This document shows positions 16,709-25,999 of a DNA stretch of 64,000 nucleotides, one piece after another. The stretch is from OLB11 sp041392835. Its GTDB lineage: Bacteria > Bacteroidota > Bacteroidia > Chitinophagales > Chitinophagaceae. Where the stretch lies: the NCBI GenBank assembly GCA_041392835.1, contig JAWKLF010000001.1, positions 992,001-1,056,000 of the forward strand, given 5' to 3'. Below the pieces are notes generated by a model, which saw only the letters and a list, made by a program, of their open reading frames with translations, did no database searches and was not told the origin of the DNA. Position 1 is the first letter of the stretch. Every line of letters begins with the position of its first letter. The translations under genes were made by a program, and so were the position numbers.

Positions 16709-17677
16709 TTATAAGCCTTGTTGTTCTTTTAATTTGCTATGTATAAAAAGCGAATTGATTGATTTGTTTTCGTGTGCATTACGAATAGCTGTTGAAAATA
16801 GTTTGGCAGTGCTCAATACTTTAATCTTACTACATTGCTGTTTGAGCGGTATGGTGTCGCAAACAACAAGCTCACTCAAAACCGATTTTTCAATATTTTC
16901 ATAAGCATTGCCGCTCAATACTGGATGTGTGCAAAATGCTCTTACGCTTTTTGCTCCTTTGTCCATAAGCATTTGGGCACTCTTAGTTAGTGTACCAGCT
17001 GTATCACAAATGTCATCAATGAGTATAATGTCTTTGTTATTTACATCGCCTATTACTGTCATAGAAGCCACTTCATTGGCGCGTTTGCGTTGTTTATCAC
17101 AAATTACCATGTCGGCACCAAAATAGGTAGCTACCTCTCGTACTCTATTTGTACTTCCTACATCGGGCGAAGCAAAGGTGATATTTTCGATACCCAAGTT
17201 TTCAATATAAGGAATAAATATTGCAGAGCTATCAAGATGATCTACTGGAATATCAAAAAAACCTTGAATTTGTGGAGCATGCAAATCCATAGTCATAATA
17301 CGGTGTGCACCAGCTTTGGTTAGTAAGTTAGCTACTAACTTAGATGCTATACTAACACGAGGTTTGTCTTTTCGGTCTTGTCTGGCATACCCAAAATAGG
17401 GTATGACAGCTGTAATGTAGCCGGCAGAAGCACGTCGGGCTGCATCTATCATCATAAGCAATTCCATCAAATTATCGGATGGGGCATAGGTACTTTGAAT
17501 TAAAAAAACAAAATTGCCTCTTATGCTTTCATTAAAAACGGGTTGGAATTCGCCATCGCTAAAGCGTTGAATTTTTATTTGTCCTAATTCTTTGCCATAC
17601 GACTGTGCTATTTTTTCGGCCAACATGGGAGTGGCATTGCCTGCAAATAATTTGATTTGGTCTGCGCTAATGTTCAT
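16709..17677 (-). CDS. prs: Ribose-phosphate pyrophosphokinase (PRPP synthetase)
   Basis: Transfers pyrophosphate from ATP to ribose 5-phosphate to give PRPP, the precursor of purines, pyrimidines, histidine and NAD. The 322 residues contain the ATP-binding YFGYARQDRKDKPR, the metal/PRPP signature DLHAPQIQGFFDIPVDHL and the PRPP loop DIILIDDICDTAGTL. These identify a class I enzyme. It supplies substrate to the pathway containing PurL and PurB, both in this window. The region upstream (17678-17760) shows no clear consensus promoter. Confidence 0.97.
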   Translation of the reverse strand: MNISADQIKLFAGNATPMLAEKIAQSYGKELGQIKIQRFSDGEFQPVFNESIRGNFVFLIQSTYAPSDNLMELLMMIDAARRASAGYITAVIPYFGYARQDRKDKPRVSIASKLVANLLTKAGAHRIMTMDLHAPQIQGFFDIPVDHLDSSAIFIPYIENLGIENITFASPDVGSTNRVREVATYFGADMVICDKQRKRANEVASMTVIGDVNNKDIILIDDICDTAGTLTKSAQMLMDKGAKSVRAFCTHPVLSGNAYENIEKSVLSELVVCDTIPLKQQCSKIKVLSTAKLFSTAIRNAHENKSINSLFIHSKLKEQQGL

Positions 17678-17865
17678 GATTTATTTTGTATTACAAGTTT
17701 GAAATGGTGTTTTCATGGCCCTACAATTTAAAAAATTACAAATAACAAGTTTTAAAAAGCTATTTGCATATTAATCTGACAAATGTAGTGGCTATGCAAT
17801 AAAAACAAAGAAACATTAATTAACTTTTGTGAATAAGTACTCAAAAGAATTCAATTTTATTCATC

Positions 17866-17894
17866 TTGGATACGATAATATGACTATAACTTTG
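17866..17894 (+). promoter_or_regulatory. Promoter of the OmpA/TSP3 gene
   Basis: TTG at 17866-17868, 18 bases, then TAACTTTG at 17887-17894: one of the best matches to the Bacteroidetes -33/-7 pattern in the window. The start codon follows 17 bases after the box. Confidence 0.7.
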
Positions 17895-17911
17895 CGGCAT
17901 AAATTTTATAT

Positions 17912-19255
17912 ATGCGTAAATTATACCTTACCCTACTTAGTTTAATTGCTTTCTTTTCTGTTCTTAATGCACAAAACCAACATGGCATAGGTGTGCATTT
18001 TGCAGCCTATGATTTTTTTGGGCCTCAAGGCGGAACTTATTTATACAATAATTATGACTTGAATACAATTAGTTCAAAAAACAAAACATTTTTTTATGAC
18101 CCCGCAGTAAAGGTTTCTTATTGGAAAAAAATAAACCGATTCTTTGACTTTTCTACTGCATTACATATTAGCTCATTATATTACCCCAATGCAAAAAATG
18201 ACAGTGTTTACTTCAATTACAAGCGTTGGAATACAGGCTTAAAAAAAGATTTTCCATATTTTGCTTTAGATGCTAAAGTATGTTTCAATTTACTTAGCAA
18301 AGAGCGTTATATTTTAGCTCCTTATCTTGCTGCTGGTTTCAACGCAAGTTGTCGAGAAAAAACCTTGGGTTTTTCAGCACCTTTAGGTTTGGGTACACAT
18401 ATTAAGTTAAGCAAAAATTTATTTTTCAATCTTGAATCACAATATCATATGCCTTTGGCCAAAAATACACAAACTCATTTAGTACATAGTGCAGGTATAA
18501 TATATTGGTGGGGGCAAAAAAGTGCAAAAGAGCCTAAACCAATCAAAACAAGTGTACCAAAAATAGTAGATACCGATGGAGATGGCGTACCCGATGCTCA
18601 AGATGAATGTAAAGATCAGGCTGGCCTTGCTGCCCTAAAAGGTTGCCCAGATACCGATGGTGACGGAATTGCTGACAATAGAGATGCTTGTCCACAAGTG
18701 GCAGGAAAATTAAACGGTTGCCCTGACTCGGACAATGATGGCATAAAAGACAGCGATGACCAATGCCCAACCGTAAAAGGCATAGTTAAATACCGTGGAT
18801 GTCCTATTCCAGATTCAGATAATGATGATATAAATGATGAAGTGGATCAATGCCCTCATGAATATGCCAAAACTCAAAATGGATGCCCTGAAATTCAAAA
18901 AGAAGTTGTAGAAAAGGTTATTGAAGCAGCAAAAGGTATCAACTTTGAAACTGGAAAAGCTAATTTAACGGCTGCCTCATTTAAAAATTTAGATAAAGTA
19001 GTTGAAATCTTATTAGAGAATCTAGATATCAATGTTGATATAGAAGGTCATACTGATAATCAGGGTAATGCAGAAAAAAATATGTTCTTATCTCAACAAC
19101 GTGCTGAAGTGTGTAAAAACTATTTGATTAAAAAAGGTATACAAGCTATACGAATTACAAGCACTGGTTTTGGAGATATCAATCCAATAGCTGATAATAG
19201 CACACCAGAAGGAAGGGCTAAAAATAGAAGAACCGAATTTATTTTAAGTAAATAA
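17912..19255 (+). CDS. OmpA-family outer membrane protein with thrombospondin type 3 repeats
   Basis: 447 residues: signal peptide (1-20, ending LNAQ), an N-terminal beta-barrel-like domain (about 25-205), a calcium-binding thrombospondin-3 linker (about 220-330) with repeats of the form DTDGDGVPDAQDEC and DSDNDGIKDSDDQC, and a C-terminal OmpA peptidoglycan-binding domain (about 335-447). The OmpA domain shows INFETGKANL, EGHTDNQGN and LSQQRAEVCKNYL, including the Asp and Arg that contact diaminopimelate. It tethers the outer membrane to peptidoglycan and resembles the major OmpA/OprF-type proteins of Bacteroidota. Confidence 0.92.
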   Translation: MRKLYLTLLSLIAFFSVLNAQNQHGIGVHFAAYDFFGPQGGTYLYNNYDLNTISSKNKTFFYDPAVKVSYWKKINRFFDFSTALHISSLYYPNAKNDSVYFNYKRWNTGLKKDFPYFALDAKVCFNLLSKERYILAPYLAAGFNASCREKTLGFSAPLGLGTHIKLSKNLFFNLESQYHMPLAKNTQTHLVHSAGIIYWWGQKSAKEPKPIKTSVPKIVDTDGDGVPDAQDECKDQAGLAALKGCPDTDGDGIADNRDACPQVAGKLNGCPDSDNDGIKDSDDQCPTVKGIVKYRGCPIPDSDNDDINDEVDQCPHEYAKTQNGCPEIQKEVVEKVIEAAKGINFETGKANLTAASFKNLDKVVEILLENLDINVDIEGHTDNQGNAEKNMFLSQQRAEVCKNYLIKKGIQAIRITSTGFGDINPIADNSTPEGRAKNRRTEFILSK

Positions 19256-19288
19256 TAATAGCATTATTTATTGAGACAAAAAGTTGAA

Positions 19289-21808
19289 TTAAATCAGATT
19301 CAAACCTCTAAGTATAACATCTAATTCGGCTTCGGTATGCACCATGATTTCTCTAGGTTTACTGCCTTGAGTAGGGCCTACTATTCCCGCAGCTTCCATT
19401 TGATCCATTATTCTTCCGGCTCTATTGTAGCCTAAGTTAAAACGCCGTTGTAGCATAGACGTAGAACCACTATTAGAGCTTACTACAAGTCTTGCACACT
19501 GTTCAAACATGGCATCTACATCCTTGAGCGATTTTTGATTGCTTCCCAAATCTCCTCCACTATCACCGCTTTCATATTCAGGTAAGTCAAAGGCACTTGG
19601 ATAACCTCTTTGATTGCCAATAAACTCTACTATGCGTTCTACTTCGGGGGTATCTACAAAAGCACATTGTAGGCGAACTAAGTCGCTACCATTTAGTATA
19701 AGCATATCTCCTTGACCGATCAGTTGCTCTGCACCTCCAGCATCTAAAATAGTCCTAGAATCTACTTTGGCAGAAACTCTAAATGCTACACGAGCTGGGA
19801 AATTAGCTTTGATGGTGCCAGTAATTACGTTGACAGAAGGTCTTTGAGTAGCTATAATCAAGTGTATACCAATAGCTCTGGCCAACTGTGCCAAGCGTGC
19901 TATAGGCATTTCAACCTCTTTGCCAGCTGTCATAATCAAATCAGCAAATTCATCTACAACTAATACAATAAAAGGTAAATATTGATGACCTTTATTGGGA
20001 TTTAATCGGCGTTTAATAAACTTTTCATTATACTCTTTTATATTTCTAACGCCTGCTTCTTTAAGCAAATCATAGCGATTGTCCATTTCTATACAAAGAG
20101 CATTCAACGTATTAATTACTTTTTTGGTGTCTGTAATAATGGCTTCTTCTTCATTGGGAAGCTTAGCTAAAAAATGTTTTTCAATTAACTTATAAATAGA
20201 CAACTCAACTTTCTTGGGATCCACCATCACAAATTTTACTTGCGAAGGGTGCTTTTTATATAAAAGAGAAACCAATATGGTATTGATACCGACTGATTTA
20301 CCTTGACCGGTAGCACCAGCCATAAGCAAATGCGGCATTTTGGCTAGGTCAACTATATAGTTTTCATTGTCAATCTTTTTGCCAAGGGCTATAGGCAAAC
20401 TAAAATCATTATGAATAAATTTTTCAGAAGCAATAAGTGTGCGCATACCCACCAATTGCTTTTTAAGGTTAGGTACCTCTATACCTATAGTACCTTTGCC
20501 CGGTATAGGTGCTATAATACGAATACCAAGGGCAGCCAAACTCAATGCTATATCATCTTCAAGATTTCTAATTTTTGAAATTCGCACACCCTCTGCTGGT
20601 ACTATTTCATAAAGGGTAACAGTTGGCCCTACAGTAGCACTAATTTTTGAAATACTAATACCAAAACTTTTTAGCGTATTGATAATCTGATTTTTATTTT
20701 GTTCTAATTCATTTTTATCAATTGAAATTTCTGTTTGTGACCGTTGTTCTAATAAATCGAGTGTTGGAAATTGATAGTCTCTTAAGTCTAAGGAAGGGTC
20801 ATATGGCTCATCTGTTCCGATAGCTGCATGGTCATTTTCTATCACGATTGTGTCATCTTCTTTCTTTACAACTTCAAGCGTAAAATTATCTTGCGCGCTA
20901 GTTTCTTCATTGTTTATTTCTTCTACATGTGTTTCCAGTTCTATAGCTTGTGTAGCTACTATTTCTTCTTTGGTTTCATTTTCTAATTCAAAACTTTGTA
21001 ATTCCATTTCTTGGCTTTTTATTTCTTCCTCAAAAAAAGCTTCCTCTACAACAACATTATGCTGGCTTAAAGATTCTTCTACTTGAATTGGAGCATCTTC
21101 GATATTCGATTTTTGTTGAGCCAATGTGGTAGAAAGATGTTCAATTTTTTCTTTACTCGTCGAAATCACACGGTTGAAAAGTGGGAAGTGAGAAAGTAGT
21201 TTGAATAATAAACCTAAGCCTAAAAGACTTGCTAAAATAACCATGATAAGCGTGCCAATATTGCCAACATATTGGGTTAAATATTGGATGATCGTATTGC
21301 CGAATGTGCCACCAAATGGGAAGACGAAGTTTTTAGGGCTTAAATAATAAGCTAATGAAATAGAAAAAAGTAAAACTAAAAGAGTTGTGAAAAAAAATAA
21401 ACGTAGAATAGACATCCATTTTTGTTTAAAAAGTAACTGAATGCCCCATAATAAGAAGAAAGGAATAAACAATAGATTGCTTAATCCAAAATAATTTTTG
21501 AATAAAGTATGAGCTAACCAGGCGCCTATTTTGCCACCCTGATTTTCAAAAGTGGAGGTATTGTTTTTTAAAAACGAAATAAAGTCTATACTGCCTTGTA
21601 GCTTATCTTGGTCATTTTGCCAAGTATAAAAATAGGAAAAAAAAGCAAAGCTCAAAAATATAGCAAAGAAGATGAAAAATACACCAACTATACAAGGAAT
21701 TGGTACGTCTTTGATAATAGAAAAAAAGGAATTAGTAGTCGTATCCTTTTTGCTTTTTGAGGTAGGTGTTTTTTTGCTTGTTGTATGTTGTTTTTTCTTA
21801 GAAGCCAT
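19289..21808 (-). CDS. ftsK: DNA translocase FtsK/SpoIIIE
   Basis: 839 residues. Four or five membrane segments (about 30-210) anchor it at the septum, followed by an acidic linker (about 230-345), then the RecA-like motor with Walker A GATGQGKSVG and Walker B LVVDEFADL. The C-terminal gamma winged helix (RRFNLGYNRAGRIMDQME) recognises KOPS-like sites. It pumps chromosome ends through the septum and activates XerCD resolution. I place the start at the ATG at 21806-21808 (MASKKKQH), not 9 bases upstream, because a -7 box overlaps that earlier position. It is convergent with the OmpA gene, 33 bases apart. Confidence 0.95.
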   Translation of the reverse strand: MASKKKQHTTSKKTPTSKSKKDTTTNSFFSIIKDVPIPCIVGVFFIFFAIFLSFAFFSYFYTWQNDQDKLQGSIDFISFLKNNTSTFENQGGKIGAWLAHTLFKNYFGLSNLLFIPFFLLWGIQLLFKQKWMSILRLFFFTTLLVLLFSISLAYYLSPKNFVFPFGGTFGNTIIQYLTQYVGNIGTLIMVILASLLGLGLLFKLLSHFPLFNRVISTSKEKIEHLSTTLAQQKSNIEDAPIQVEESLSQHNVVVEEAFFEEEIKSQEMELQSFELENETKEEIVATQAIELETHVEEINNEETSAQDNFTLEVVKKEDDTIVIENDHAAIGTDEPYDPSLDLRDYQFPTLDLLEQRSQTEISIDKNELEQNKNQIINTLKSFGISISKISATVGPTVTLYEIVPAEGVRISKIRNLEDDIALSLAALGIRIIAPIPGKGTIGIEVPNLKKQLVGMRTLIASEKFIHNDFSLPIALGKKIDNENYIVDLAKMPHLLMAGATGQGKSVGINTILVSLLYKKHPSQVKFVMVDPKKVELSIYKLIEKHFLAKLPNEEEAIITDTKKVINTLNALCIEMDNRYDLLKEAGVRNIKEYNEKFIKRRLNPNKGHQYLPFIVLVVDEFADLIMTAGKEVEMPIARLAQLARAIGIHLIIATQRPSVNVITGTIKANFPARVAFRVSAKVDSRTILDAGGAEQLIGQGDMLILNGSDLVRLQCAFVDTPEVERIVEFIGNQRGYPSAFDLPEYESGDSGGDLGSNQKSLKDVDAMFEQCARLVVSSNSGSTSMLQRRFNLGYNRAGRIMDQMEAAGIVGPTQGSKPREIMVHTEAELDVILRGLNLI

Positions 21809-21814
21809 GAAACA

Positions 21815-21822
21815 CAAACGTA
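21815..21822 (-). promoter_or_regulatory. -7 promoter box for ftsK
   Basis: The minus strand reads TACGTTTG, 6 bases before the ATG at 21808, predicting a very short leader. The upstream in-frame ATG at 21817 falls inside the box and cannot be the start if this promoter is used. Confidence 0.5.
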
Positions 21823-21901
21823 CATCAAAAAAAAAATAAACTTAAACAAATTAGCAATAGGATATATAAAGTCAGTTGATTTTTTTAAATAAAAAAAACA
21901 C

Positions 21902-21909
21902 TAAATTTG
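21902..21909 (+). promoter_or_regulatory. -7 promoter box for the T9SS module
   Basis: TAAATTTG fits TAnnTTTG, 12 bases before the ATG at 21922. A TTG lies at 21876-21878 (23-base spacing, slightly long). A possible TTG start at 21907 is inside the box. Confidence 0.55.
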
Positions 21910-21921
21910 GATTCTATAAAA

Positions 21922-24882
21922 ATGAAAATAATTAAACAAATAAAAAAGACTGTTGCATTGTTGATTCTTTTTGTATTCAATGCTATGTCCATTTTTTCTC
22001 AAATTACAATTACTGGATCGCAATTAGCTAATACCTTAGCTCAAAGTTTGGTGGGTACTGGTGTTACAATTTCTAACCCTACACTAAATTGTCCAGCAGT
22101 TTCAAATGGCACTTTTGTAGTAACACCCCCTAATGTAACCAATTTAGGTCTACAATCTGGTATTGTATTGACATCCGGTACGGCGCAAACCACGGCTACA
22201 GCACAAGGTGCCAATGGCCCAGCTACTGGACCATCTACAAATACAAACGGAAATGGTGATGCTGACTTGACCACTTTGGTAGGTGGTGCAACGTTTGATG
22301 CCTGTATTTTAGAATTTGATTTTGTACCATTAGGCGATACCGTAAAATTTGAATATGTATTTGGCTCGAGCGAGTATCCAAGTTTTACTTGTACTAATTT
22401 CAACGATGTTTTTGGTTTCTTTATCAGCGGTCCTGGTATTGCTGGGCCCTATTCAAATGCTTCAGACAATATAGCATTGGTTCCGGGTTCTACTACATGC
22501 CCTGTAGGTGTTAGCACTATTTACTGTCCAAACAATCCTGGGTGTTGTAATACTACCAATACTAATTGTTTTGGCAACACTGTAGGTTGTTCTATGTTTA
22601 ATGCTGCTAATAATACTTGTGCCTATTTTGTCTGTAATGCGGCTGGAGCTTCAGTAAATTATCAAGGATTTACGGTGCCTTTAACTGCTACTGCTGTTGT
22701 AATACCTTGTTCTACCTACCATTTAAAATTAGCTATTGCAGACAAAGGTGATCATATTTTGGATTCGGGCGTGTTTTTGAAAGAGGGTAGCCTATCTTCC
22801 AATGCAATATCTTTTACTCCTATATCAAATCTTACCTTACCTTATCCATACATAGTAGAAGGGTGTTCGCCTGGCTTTGTGAAAGTACAAAGACCCGTAG
22901 CTACACCTTTTCCATATACTATCAATTATCAACTTGGTGGTGTGGCCAGTTACCCAGCAGATTATTCTGTAAGTAGTATTCCTGCTGGTTCACCTGTCGG
23001 TCAAATTACAATTCCGGCCAATGATACAGTGGCTTATATTGTATTGGGTGCTATTCAGGATAATATAGCGGAACCTAACGAAGAAATAAAAATATATCAG
23101 TTGGCACCTTGTACATCAGATATTATAGATTCGGTAAGTTTATTCATAAGCGACACTATACATATGAATATAATTACACCTGATACAGCTATTTGTAAAG
23201 AAGATAGTGTACACATACAAGTCAATGGTGATGATTCGTTAATATACTCTTGGACACCTATCACAAATATTAATAATCCCAATATTAAAGAGCCTACAGT
23301 AAGCCCCAACCAAACTACTAACTATGTGGTTTGTGCTACGCTGCCTCAATCGGGTTGCGCACCCAAATGTGATACAATAAAAATTAGTATTAATTTGCCA
23401 CCAGCAGTAAATATTGGTGCTGATACTATTATTTGTAGGAATCAATCTATTCAATATAACCCAATAATTTCTCCCAACCAGGTATATACTTATCAATGGA
23501 GTGGAAGTGCACTGCCCTATCTAAATGGCAGCTCCACTGTAGCAAATCCATCTGCTACTTTTACACAGGTAGGCGATTTCCAATTCATACTTCAAGTAGA
23601 TCCTATAGCAATAGGGTGCCAAGGAGATGATACAATGAATATAAAAGTATTGCCAGATGATATTATTTTATTTAATGGAGATACTGTAGTATGCGAGGGT
23701 GCTACTATTCCTATCAACGTACAAGGTGATCCTTTGTTTGCATATCAATGGTTGCCAACAACATATTTAAATAACCCTAATCTTGAGGATCCTATATCAA
23801 ACCCATTAGCACCCATTAGCTATACAGTTACTGCTACCTATCCAGGTTGTATCCCCATGAGTAAGTCTTTTGATATTGACGTGCAGCCAGTACCAGAAAT
23901 CTTTGCTGGATTAGACCGTGAAATGTGTGATTGGGATTCTGTTCAATTGCATGTAATAGTGGATCCCGCTTCGTATCCTAATTATACTTATAGCTGGGCT
24001 CCCAATGCAGATTTGACATCAGGAAGTAATACTGCGAACCCTGTTTTTGCAGGGCATACAAGTACCAATTTAGAGGTCATTGTATCTACACCTATAGGAT
24101 GTGTTGATACTGATAATGTTATTGTTACGGTACATCCCACTGAATTTGCCACTATTACACCCGAAGAAGCTATTATATGCCCAGGCGATTCGGTTATATA
24201 TACTGCCAATGGAGCACAATCATATTATTGGACACCTTCTACATTCTTGTCAGATACTCTTGGCACCTCTGTAGTATCTACACCTTTCTTTCCGATAGAA
24301 TATACGGTGTATGCAAGAAGTTTGCAAGGCTGTACAGATACCGAAAAAGTAGCTATTCAAGTTGTTTCAGATGCGGTTATAGATGCAGGAGAAGATGTAA
24401 CTTTATATCCTGGCGAAACCTATTCGTTAAATCCTCAAGGAAATTGTTCTTTTTTCACATGGTTGCCGAATTATCATTTGACAAATAATCTAATTAAAAA
24501 CCCAATAGCAGACCCACCCGTTTCAACACAATATATTGTGTATGGAACTACTGAATATGGATGCAAAACTTCCGATACCTTAACGATTAGGATTTCTGAA
24601 GAAAGCATATTAGCTTTGCCTAACGCCTTTAGTCCTGGCAGTGGTACAAGCATAAATGATGAATTAAAAATAATTGTAAAAGGAATAGCTACATTGAATT
24701 ACTTTAATATATATAATCGTTGGGGCGAAAAGGTATTTAGTACTAATGATATAAGCAAAGGGTGGAATGGACAATACAACGGAAAGCCACAACCAATGGG
24801 TACTTATGTTTATACCTTAGATGCTAAAACTTCAACTGGAAAAAGAATAACTAAAACTGGAAATATTTCACTAATAAGATAA
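21922..24882 (+). CDS. Large secreted T9SS type B cargo protein with choice-of-anchor L domain
   Basis: 986 residues from the ATG at 21922. A signal peptide (to about residue 28) is followed by a choice-of-anchor L domain (about 30-280) with TGSQLANTLAQSLVGTGVTI and FEYVFGSSEYPSF. Several Ig/PKD-like beta modules follow, each with a motif like YSWTPITNINNPN or YQWLPTTYLNNPN (about 430-890). The C-terminus, from ALPNAFSPGSGTSINDELKI to PMGTYVYTLDAKTSTGKRIT, is a T9SS type B (gliding motility-associated, CHU_C) sorting domain. It is a surface adhesin or filament-type protein. Known type B cargo of flavobacteria depend on a PorP/SprF partner, and a PorP/SprF gene follows 12 bases downstream, so the two likely form an operon and a functional pair. 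Confidence 0.9.
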   Translation: MKIIKQIKKTVALLILFVFNAMSIFSQITITGSQLANTLAQSLVGTGVTISNPTLNCPAVSNGTFVVTPPNVTNLGLQSGIVLTSGTAQTTATAQGANGPATGPSTNTNGNGDADLTTLVGGATFDACILEFDFVPLGDTVKFEYVFGSSEYPSFTCTNFNDVFGFFISGPGIAGPYSNASDNIALVPGSTTCPVGVSTIYCPNNPGCCNTTNTNCFGNTVGCSMFNAANNTCAYFVCNAAGASVNYQGFTVPLTATAVVIPCSTYHLKLAIADKGDHILDSGVFLKEGSLSSNAISFTPISNLTLPYPYIVEGCSPGFVKVQRPVATPFPYTINYQLGGVASYPADYSVSSIPAGSPVGQITIPANDTVAYIVLGAIQDNIAEPNEEIKIYQLAPCTSDIIDSVSLFISDTIHMNIITPDTAICKEDSVHIQVNGDDSLIYSWTPITNINNPNIKEPTVSPNQTTNYVVCATLPQSGCAPKCDTIKISINLPPAVNIGADTIICRNQSIQYNPIISPNQVYTYQWSGSALPYLNGSSTVANPSATFTQVGDFQFILQVDPIAIGCQGDDTMNIKVLPDDIILFNGDTVVCEGATIPINVQGDPLFAYQWLPTTYLNNPNLEDPISNPLAPISYTVTATYPGCIPMSKSFDIDVQPVPEIFAGLDREMCDWDSVQLHVIVDPASYPNYTYSWAPNADLTSGSNTANPVFAGHTSTNLEVIVSTPIGCVDTDNVIVTVHPTEFATITPEEAIICPGDSVIYTANGAQSYYWTPSTFLSDTLGTSVVSTPFFPIEYTVYARSLQGCTDTEKVAIQVVSDAVIDAGEDVTLYPGETYSLNPQGNCSFFTWLPNYHLTNNLIKNPIADPPVSTQYIVYGTTEYGCKTSDTLTIRISEESILALPNAFSPGSGTSINDELKIIVKGIATLNYFNIYNRWGEKVFSTNDISKGWNGQYNGKPQPMGTYVYTLDAKTSTGKRITKTGNISLIR

Positions 24883-24894
24883 TAAATTTACATC

Positions 24895-25926
24895 ATGATA
24901 AATCGTATAAAAATAGCTTGCCTAGTTGTATTATGTACAATGTTTGCAAAACAAAGTGTAGCACAAGATATGCACTTTACTCAATTCTATGGTGCTCCAA
25001 TGATATTAAACCCTGCACTAACAGGGAGTTTTGATGGATTACTTAGAGTAACAGGTATATATAGAAATCAATGGTCATCAGTAACTACTCCCTATGTTAC
25101 CTTTGGCGGTTCTATTGATGCCCCTTTATTTAAAGATGTTGCGATTGATGATTATTTAGCAGCTGGCTTTTCTATGTACAACGATCGTTCAGGTGATGGC
25201 AATTTAGCAAACTTAAATATGTTGGCTTCATTAGCTTATCATAAATTTTTAGGCACAGATGCCAATAAATCTTTATCCGTAGGCTTGCAAGGAGGCTATA
25301 CTCAAAAAACTATAGATTTGGCTCGATTGTATTGGGCTGATGAATTTTATAATGGCGGTTTTCAACCGGGTACAACAGGCGAAAATCTAAATCCAAAAGT
25401 AAAATTTTTTACTGCCAATGCAGGTTTAAATTGGCAACATAGAATTTGCGAAAACTTTTCGTATTCGCTTTGTGTAGCTGGTCATAATTTAAATCAACCT
25501 CGAGAATCATTTCTTGAAAAACAAAACAATGAAGTAGGTTTGGGTATGCGCCTAAACGCTCAATTAGGAGCTATTTGGAATATAGATAAGTTAAGTATAC
25601 GCCCAGCTTTTTTATACCAATCGCAAACTGCAGCTACCGAAATGATAGCAGGAACTGAATTGCATTATATGCTTGGTGATAGCGATATTCCATCTGTTGC
25701 TCCAGCTGTATTTGCAGGTGGATGGTATCGTTTTGGCGATGCGGCACTTATAACTGCTGGTTTCGAATTTGAAGGCGTTCGCTTAGGATTTGGATACGAC
25801 TATAATCTCTCAGACCTCAAAGTAGCTTCAAACGGAAGAGGTGGTTTTGAGCTTACATTGCGCTACGTAATGCCAAATCCATTAGATTTTGCTAGAAGAA
25901 TAGCATTCCCATGTTCAAGATTTTAA
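24895..25926 (+). CDS. PorP/SprF family T9SS outer membrane protein
   Basis: 343 residues with a signal peptide (ending SVAQ at 24). The family opening DMHFTQFYGAPMILNPALTG is diagnostic, followed by IYRNQWSSVTTPYVTFGGS and a C-terminal beta-barrel ending FARRIAFPCSRF. PorP/SprF proteins are outer membrane barrels that help secrete or anchor T9SS cargo, particularly type B proteins. The gene is directly downstream of a type B cargo gene and directly upstream of a PorE-like anchor gene, which supports a dedicated secretion/attachment module. Confidence 0.93.
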   Translation: MINRIKIACLVVLCTMFAKQSVAQDMHFTQFYGAPMILNPALTGSFDGLLRVTGIYRNQWSSVTTPYVTFGGSIDAPLFKDVAIDDYLAAGFSMYNDRSGDGNLANLNMLASLAYHKFLGTDANKSLSVGLQGGYTQKTIDLARLYWADEFYNGGFQPGTTGENLNPKVKFFTANAGLNWQHRICENFSYSLCVAGHNLNQPRESFLEKQNNEVGLGMRLNAQLGAIWNIDKLSIRPAFLYQSQTAATEMIAGTELHYMLGDSDIPSVAPAVFAGGWYRFGDAALITAGFEFEGVRLGFGYDYNLSDLKVASNGRGGFELTLRYVMPNPLDFARRIAFPCSRF

Positions 25927-25999
25927 AAAAAAATTGAATTAGCTTTCCTTTTTTAAGAATTTACATAATATATTTACAGCATATATAACATTTCAAGGA